Below are positions 57,988 to 64,000 of a stretch of DNA of 64,000 nt, piece after piece. The stretch is from the NCBI GenBank assembly GCA_963921195.1, contig OY992536.1, positions 1,116,001-1,180,000 of the forward strand, in the 5' to 3' direction. Position numbers and translations under genes: made by a program. The notes beneath the pieces are model-generated. The model was not told the DNA's origin and made no database searches. It saw nothing but the letters and a program-made list of their open reading frames with translations. Within the stretch, counting starts at the first letter, position 1. Every line of letters begins with the position of its first letter. The DNA comes from Pegoplata infirma. Taxonomy: Eukaryota; Arthropoda; Insecta; Diptera; Anthomyiidae.

Positions 57988-58335
57988 TCCCAGAAAAAAT
58001 ATGCATTTTTTCCTCACCGCCTACAAAGTGCTTTACTTTTTTGTATTTTTCATGCGTTACGTAATAAGCACACATTATTTTGAGCCTCATTCCAAACAAC
58101 AATGATCAATGCAGTGTAGGGTTAAGTAATGGTAATAAATAAATGCCTTACCATTGTTTACCCTATACTGCATTGATGATTTTGTAGGCATGAGACTTAA
58201 AATAATAGGTGCACATTACGTAATGCATGAAAATTACAAAAAAGGAATGCATATGGTAAGCGGTAGGGAAAATATTGGCTTTGCATAACATGGTAATGCT
58301 ATATAACCATTGGCATATTTAAGGTTTTGCTGGGA
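57988..58335. mobile_element. Foldback MITE TCCCAGAAAA...TTTTGCTGGGA, TSD TA
   Basis: TA at 57,986-57,987 and 58,336-58,337. Arms pair through CATGCGTTACGTAATAAGCA / TGCACATTACGTAATGCATG and, near the centre, ATGCAGTGTAGGGTTAA / TTTACCCTATACTGCATTG. 348 bp. Related ends to 47,846. Confidence 0.85.
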
Positions 58336-58610
58336 TACATTTTCTTGAAACCAGGATATCGGGCTTATATTTAAGCTCTCAAATGTCAATTCCGTTTGGC
58401 ATCCCTTGTACCTGCATTTATTATTATATAATTAAAATGCGACAATGAATTATCACGTTTTTATATTATTCTTTTGTTTTAAACAAAAATTTGTTGATAC
58501 ATAAATAATTTCAGTTTTGTTTTAAATGTACATATTAATATTTTTATATAATAATTTTTTTTTTCTGTTGCACAATGTACATAATGTGTTATTTTTAATA
58601 ATATAGCATA

Positions 58611-58693
58611 CACCCAAAAGAAAATAGTTGATAATAACAATACCAATTAGTAAACCAGAATTGTATGCCGGTTATTGATTCTTTTTTTGAGTG
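58611..58693. mobile_element. Tiny MITE CACCCAAAAG...TTTTTTTGAGTG, TSD TA
   Basis: TA at 58,609-58,610 and 58,694-58,695. The ends resemble the CACTCAAAA family. 83 bp. Confidence 0.6.
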
Positions 58694-59403
58694 TAATTAT
58701 AATAATTGCTGTTGTTTTTGTTACACAAAAGTCTGACACAAATGAATATTAAATTTTACTCGCCAAAATAGATTAACGCTCTACAAATTAATATATTATT
58801 GTTATAATCGAAACAAAAATGCTTTAGCAATTAAAAATACATATGTAAATTTGCATACACATACAATAACATACATGTACAATAGCAAATACACATACAA
58901 AACTACTGATGTACAATGTACATGGTCTGTTCCGAGTCCACAAGGACTTTTTAAATGATAAAGGATTGAGCCTTCGAAACAGGCCTTCTCAATAAGAGAA
59001 TTTAAGAGAAACCTTTCGGTAGACTAAACTAAAATATTGACCAAGTTTGATGTCTATCAGTTCAGCGTTTCTCGAGTTTCAGACGCTCGTATCAAGTACA
59101 AAGAATTTTATATCGACAGTGGTCGACTTAATAATTATTACAGACCAATTTTTCAAGTATCATACTGAGCTTATAAACTGACTTATTAAATTTAATGTTG
59201 GGATAGCGAGTAGTTGTCGCATATTTGAGACACACTTTATAAAAGTAGAGTATTATTGGACATATTTGTGTTTAAATTAAATGCTTTTTATTTTTAATTT
59301 TGTTTAAAAATTTTTTTATTCATAATTTATTCATATTTTAATTAGATTTTTATTTATTGTTTTAGTTGGAAATTGATTTTTTTCTTTGTTTTCTTTTTTT
59401 AAG

Positions 59404-59513
59404 GAATGGAACGATTACAAATTGAAATGGAATCCAGATGACTACGGTGGTGTCGATACGTTACATGTACCTTCTGAACACATATGGCTACCGGATATTG
59501 TATTATACAATAA
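59404..59513 (+). CDS. nAChRalpha1: nAChR alpha1 coding exon 3 (110 bp)
   Basis: Encodes residues 80-115 plus two bases of codon 116: [16 protein letters not shown], then [20 protein letters not shown]. It holds the conserved W(81)-x-D-x-K-L-x-W segment of beta2 and the Cys-loop-receptor WxPD motif (W107-P109-D110), which leads into loop A; the loop A tyrosine would be in the next exon. The acceptor ends TTTTTTTAAG and the donor is AATAA|GTAAGT. The 110-bp length and the split asparagine codon match the conserved third exon of nAChR genes. The next exon is not found in the remaining 4.5 kb. Confidence 0.96.
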
Positions 59514-59599
59514 GTAAGTAATTGAAAATGATTAAAATTGTTTATTTTAAAAATTAAAAAATAACAGAAACGATATAACTGTAAAGCATAGGTGGAAAA

Positions 59600-59800
59600 T
59601 AATGAGTAATTACTTACTAAGTACCGTAAAAAATTAAGTTCTTGTGTATTTGTACTTGAAAAAAGTTAAGTACAAGTATTGAGGAAAGTGCTTGACAAGT
59701 ATCAAGTATTTAAAAAGTTAGTTTCCACTTAGCAGGTACAATACTACTTAACAAGTAATTCAATTTTTAACAAGTACTTGGTAATTGACTTTATAAATTA
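59600..59800. repeat. Degenerate CAAGTACTT-rich cluster
   Basis: AAGTACTT, ACAAGTATT and TTAAGTACAAGTATT recur on both strands. It directly precedes an element whose TIR also contains CAAGTACTT. Confidence 0.6.
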
Positions 59801-59813
59801 AATTTGATGAATA

Positions 59814-60691
59814 GGGCAAGTACTTTCATGAAAATGCATATTTTTACTCAGCATTGTAAACATAACATAAATTAAATATCTATCCGAATCAATGAATTTG
59901 CAATAAAATGGCATTGATTTGTAGTTGCATATTTTTGCATATTTTGGTATAAATGCATATTTTTGCATATTTTCTTATAATTTGGACTTTTTTTTTAATT
60001 TCATCAATATTTTTTCAAAACGTCCTTAGGAAAATTCAAAACCAATCGCCTATTTCTTATACAAAAATGTATTTATTTATAAAAATCATATTCTAACGCA
60101 TTTTTTTAAGAAAATGGATTCTAAAAGTATAATTTTTAGATTCTGAGAAATGTTTCCTATTAAAAATGTCTCTATTCTGAGACATTTTACTAATTCGTAG
60201 GAAAAAAATGTTTTCGAATTTAAGATTTTTTTGCAGGAAAATTGCGTTTTTATTTTGATTAGAGTTAGGGTGAGGTATTTTGATTTTGAGTTAATTTTTA
60301 GACTTAAAAATCGTAAAACTCCGAAAAAAGTGAAAAAAAAAATATTTTAAAAATATTTTTTTTTAGAATAAAGAACAAAAAGTATTGAAAAATAAATATT
60401 CTTTTTCTTTTATAAAATTTTTTTCTTCAGAAATATTTGGTGACTCAAAGAAAAAACTTCTTAAGCAAAAAAATATTTTAAAAATTGTTCCACTCAATAA
60501 AAAATGTTTAAGAATTGTCGAGGGTTTCAAAGTATTTGACAGATCCTAATTTATGTTGACAAATTATTTTTTTAGTAAAAAAAATAATTTTTAGATGCAT
60601 ATTTTTGAAGTTTTTAGTGCATATTTTGGATTTTTAGACGCATATTATAGGCACATATTTTCGTTTTTTAGATGCATGAAAGTACTTGCCC
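59814..60691. mobile_element. Complete GGGCAAGTACTTTCATG element, TSD TA
   Basis: TA at 59,812-59,813 and 60,692-60,693. TIR GGGCAAGTACTTTCATG / CATGAAAGTACTTGCCC. Subterminal GCATATTTTTGCATATTTT and related repeats occur at both ends. 878 bp. It is the intact relative of 29,185-31,918 and preserves two of its empty sites. Confidence 0.88.
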
Positions 60692-61129
60692 TATTGATGA
60701 ATATTTACAAAAAAATATCTCTTAATCGTTAAGTTCATGATTGTGGGCAATATCATTAAAAAAAAAACTGTTCCACCAAATTTAAAGTATGGCATTGCCG
60801 CCCTTCTTTTCAAGTAATTCGGTTTGTGACAAGTACATTTTTAAAAAAATATTTAGAACTGTTATGCTATAATTTTGCATCCATAGTTCATATAATAAAA
60901 AAATAAATATTTTTTTTTTCTTTGCGGTGCAAAAATATTTGCCTGCTTCTTTTAGATTTTTAAAAAAAAAATTAATGGTGTTTTCACCATCATTAGGCAT
61001 CCGTGGTGCTTTTGGGAGAAAAATATTTTTTTTTCAAAATGTTTCGTTATGTATAGTATATTGAGACAAAAATATCTACACTCAACATAACGAAAGTTTT
61101 TGGCACCAATTTTGAAAACAAAAAATATT

Positions 61130-61545
61130 TCCCCCCAAATGAACCTCGGATGTAAAATGATGGTAAAAAGAGCTTTAAATTTTTTTTTAAATCTGAAATA
61201 ATCTGGCAAATATTTTTGCACCAAATAACATTAAAGCGGGGAGTGAGATCGCAAAAAAAAACATATGAAGGGCTTATTGTAAAAACTCGATAAGCAACAT
61301 TTCGTTTTACTTTCATACTCAAGATACTTGTGCGAAGGATTTAAGCAAAAATTCTGCCAAAAATCTGCCAATGGAACATCAGTAGAAGTCAAGTTTTTGC
61401 AGTAAGCCCTTCATATTTTTTTATATGCACCTTGGATGCAAAATAATGCGCGAAACAATTCTAAACACTTGTTTAAGAATCTGAAAAAATTAGGCAAAGC
61501 TTTTGGCACCAAATTATATAAAATTAGGGGATGAGAGCTCAAAAA
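61130..61545. repeat. Diverged direct repeat, ~295-bp period
   Basis: CTTTTTGCAC-type blocks AATCTGAAATAATCTGGCAA, TTTTGCACCAAAT and GGGGAGTGAGATCGCAAAAA (61,185-61,260) recur as AATCTGAAAAAATTAGGCAA, TTTTGGCACCAAAT and GGGGATGAGAGCTCAAAAAA (61,478-61,550). A partial inverted copy is at 60,930-61,020. Confidence 0.65.
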
Positions 61546-61551
61546 AAAAAC

Positions 61552-62068
61552 AAGTAGGAAAGTTAAATTTGACTTTGCCGAATCTATGAATACCCTCCAC
61601 AATGACTTTTTTTAAAGGATAGTACATTTTTTAACATGAAAAAAATTAACAATTTTGATTAGAAATATTTTATTTTGAGTAAGAAACTCTTTTTTGTCAT
61701 TTAAAAAAAAAAAAAGGTAAAATTACTAAATTTTTTTTTTTTGAGTGTAAATTTTTTTAGAGTGTAATGTTTTTTTGATTTAAAAATATTTCTGAGTGAA
61801 TGCACGTACGTATGTACATAAAATATTGTAATTTTTAAAAAAAAAAACTAAATTTTTTTTGAGTTTAAAGTTTTTTTTTAGTGTAAAATTTTTTTGAGTG
61901 TTATTTTTAAATTACCAATGCTTTTAAAACTAAACAAGTTTAAAAAGCATTGCTTCAAAACTAAACAAGTTTGAATGGCATTGTCAAGATACCACCAATG
62001 CTTTTAAAACTTGTTTAACACGTGACATTTAAGATGAAACCAATCTGAAATTCAGGGTTTTGCTTATG
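61552..62068 (+). mobile_element. Truncated TTCGGC/TACCCTCC element, copy D
   Basis: AAAACAAGTAGGAAAGTTAA, TTTGACTTTGCCGAATCT, TACCCTCCACAATG and GAAATTCAGGGTTTTGCTTA parallel copy C (30,723-31,215). It then breaks off and continues into a different element. Confidence 0.8.
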
Positions 62069-62693
62069 ACGTTGCGAATGAGTATTATTAATTGCATAAA
62101 TATTACTCATACGCTCTGTTAAAACAAGAAAATACAAGCAAATTACTAAATTGCTATGAAATTTAAAATTCAAATGCGATTTTTTCGAAAAAAAATTTTG
62201 CAACTCTTGAAGAGGAATATGAATTCTGAATTCCTGAAGAATTTTTGAGATTATTTTCAGATTTTTGGAAGGTCAGGATTTTTTTTTTGTGTGGATGAAC
62301 AAACATCTAAGTTTAAAAAAAAAAAAAATTTTAAAAATGGCCGGATTTTTGATAAATTTACTTTTTTAAAAAATGGAAAATTTCAGAACGGGTTCTGAAA
62401 ATTTTCCAAAAAAAAAAATTTAATCGATAGCCCAGACAAAACTATATAAGAATGTAAATTTTTAAGATTGTGGTGCATTCCGTTTTAATGTGATAAATAT
62501 TTAATCAAGGCAACTCGCCACAAATCTGACCATTTGTCCAATATTTGGCCATGCCTCCTAAGCCCAGCTTTTGAAAAATTGAAAAACCAAAAACGCAATT
62601 TTCTAAGTTCCATATAGGTCTATCCATAAAACCTATTCAGAATTTTACGGTACACCTGTTTTTTTCGCTGGAGATTTGGCGTGGAATGTCTGA
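62069..62693. mobile_element. Right half of TGAGGCATTCC foldback with a foreign patch
   Basis: It starts in the centre of the family (GACGTTGCGAATGAGTATTA) and runs to the right terminus GGAATGTCTGATA at 62,693. At about 62,195-62,280 it contains sequence of the 52,249 foldback arm (CTCTTGAAGAGGAATATGAA; TTTTTGAGATTATTTTCAGA) in place of the family's own. Confidence 0.75.
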
Positions 62694-64000
62694 TATTCCC
62701 CTTTGTTATTTGTTTTTCAAACATTAGGGCCGATGCAGCACGCCTTATCCATATCCGATTGTTCTAAAATTTTATTAGACACATTTTTACACCCAAATGA
62801 ATATTTCTAGCAGGAGTTTCAGTCAATATTTTTTTGAGCACCCTAATGAACATCTTATTGTTTTTCCCATAACGATTCGGACAGCGATAAACAGCTGTTT
62901 TTTTACTTTTCCCTGCATTTCATCGGTGCTCTAATAAATACACCTACACATACTTTTTAACATTTATTAAAAGGGGCGAAAATTTTAGTGTTAAAAAATG
63001 TATAAAATTTCATTTCATTTGATTCTCGTATACTTTTTTCCGTTTTGATTTTCTTGGCTCTTTGTGTGAGTGTTTTTAGAATTATTATCGTTTTTTTGTG
63101 GGGTCCGTCAGTTTATTTACTTTTCAGACTTTTATATTTTTTTTTTGTTTTCTTTCTGCTACTGCTGCTGCTGTTAGTCATCGGCTTTGGATTAGGTTTC
63201 TGTTTCTGTTTTAGCTTTCAGCTTTTATTGCTATTACTTGTTTTGTTGGCGTTTGTTAGTTGTTGCTGATTTTCGTAGTATCATAGTGTACAAACACACT
63301 AACAAACAAGCAAACAAACAAATTATTATAATTAGTGTAACTTATACTCAGCTCAAATTTGATGTTTTCTCAAGGATAATTTATGTTAAAACTTGAGAAA
63401 GCCAATTATAATTTAACAAATTATAACTAATTATTACGAGACAAGGAAATGGTCATTACAGTTAACAACTTTTACAAAAAGAACAGCTTAAGATTTTTAA
63501 TTTAAATAATTAGTTTTAATTTTATAATTGCTTATTGGCAATACGAATGCAATGTGTATGTATCGTAGATTGGTTAGGAAGAAGTTTTTAATGGCTTGAT
63601 AGGCAGACAGGCAGAAAAAGTTAGTAGAGTCTATATTGGCAAAGCGTTAAAAGCGGAACAATAAACGTTGACAAAACACCCGTTTTACAAAAAAATACTG
63701 TATCGGCTCAATGTATAAATTATAACGCCAGTTGTATGTGTGCTCACGGTTCTAGCTGACGTTGGAAAACATTTGGAAAAACAAAAAATACATTGTACTT
63801 TCGAGACATATTTCTAGCTAAACATTTTGAAAAATTCCAATGCCTTGCCAAATCTAAAACATTTGTCGTATCAACGTTTTTTTAAATTTAAACTAAGTTA
63901 TCGAAAAAAAGCAAAATGATAGATAGATTTAAAAACATTGTTCTTTTAGAAAAATTCTTTGATTTACAAAAGAAAACCTATCTGGAAAAATTCCTAAATT
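62694..64000. other. Intron 3, no element delimited
   Basis: Pyrimidine-rich stretch with CTGCTGCTGCTG at about 63,160-63,175 and CAAACAAACAAA near 63,300-63,325. No exon of the receptor is seen. Confidence 0.5.

Larger units (their letters stand above)
57690..59403 (+). other. nAChRalpha1: nAChRalpha1 intron 2 (1.7 kb)
   Basis: GTAAAT donor and TTTTTTTAAG acceptor. It contains the MITEs at 57,988-58,335 and 58,611-58,693. The stretch 58,920-59,240 is less AT-rich, but I find no exon or known repeat in it. Confidence 0.85.
59514..64000 (+). other. nAChRalpha1: nAChRalpha1 intron 3 (5' part, >4.4 kb)
   Basis: Starts GTAAGT at 59,514 and runs off the window. Holds a degenerate AAGTACTTG cluster, a complete GGGCAAG element, a ~295-bp-period direct repeat, and a chimeric pair of truncated elements. 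Confidence 0.85.

Noticed and set aside
62728..62760. GCCGATGCAGCACGCC as a possible next nAChR exon (loop A begins A-D-G)
   Set aside because: The following codons do not continue into the expected loop A tyrosine and no acceptor precedes it in the right phase.
63045..63269. 74-residue hydrophobic open frame near the right edge
   Set aside because: It comes from a pyrimidine-rich stretch giving F, L and V; it lies in intron 3 and lacks family motifs.

Overview
This is a very AT-rich, gene-poor window from an insect nuclear genome. Its only host gene is the 5' part of a nicotinic acetylcholine receptor alpha1 subunit on the + strand. The three exons seen encode a signal peptide and N-terminal ligand-binding-domain sequence that I recognise as essentially identical to the Drosophila nAChRalpha1 (ALS) protein. 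The host is therefore a fly. The long, transposon-packed introns suggest a large-genome brachyceran, plausibly a calyptrate, but this is inference.

Layout. Positions 1-46,857 lie upstream of the first visible coding exon, either as intergenic sequence or as a 5'UTR intron. They hold no host gene I can support. Coding exon 1 is at 46,876-47,067, intron 1 is 10.6 kb, exon 2 is 45 bp (57,645-57,689), intron 2 is 1.7 kb, exon 3 is 110 bp (59,404-59,513), and intron 3 runs off the window. All splice sites are canonical and the phases join correctly. The rest of the receptor lies beyond 64,000.

Nearly everything else is repeat sequence, mostly short non-autonomous DNA transposons that are inverted repeats over much of their length (foldback/MITE type). 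Several can be delimited to the base by target-site duplications (TSDs). They include PIF/Harbinger-like elements with 3-bp TNA duplications (6,286; 14,277; 53,984). Two hAT-like elements with 8-bp TSDs and an internal palindromic minisatellite sit at 35,946-38,802 and 50,306-52,182, and a third element with an 8-bp TSD is at 53,444-56,620. A possible Transib-like element with a 5-bp TSD is at 43,501-45,096. Many TA-flanked families have termini TGAGGCATTCC, GACTGGCAT, GACTGCCC, CAGGGTGATTCAG, GGGCGTTTCATC, GGGCAAGTAC, CACTCAAAA or CCCAGCAAAAAC. There are also repeated copies of an element with a TTCGGC/GCCGAA hairpin and TACCCTCC ends, two decayed fragments of one non-LTR retrotransposon family, a tRNA-derived SINE, a ~146-bp satellite containing a 16-bp array, and a 21-bp minisatellite palindrome.

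Nesting is common: foldback within foldback, and insertions whose empty sites are preserved in paralogous copies elsewhere in the window. This gives a relative insertion order. I found no protein-coding transposase, no functional RNA gene and no CRISPR array. The most novel material is the architecture of these elements and the amount of inverted-repeat DNA inside the introns of a neuronal receptor gene.
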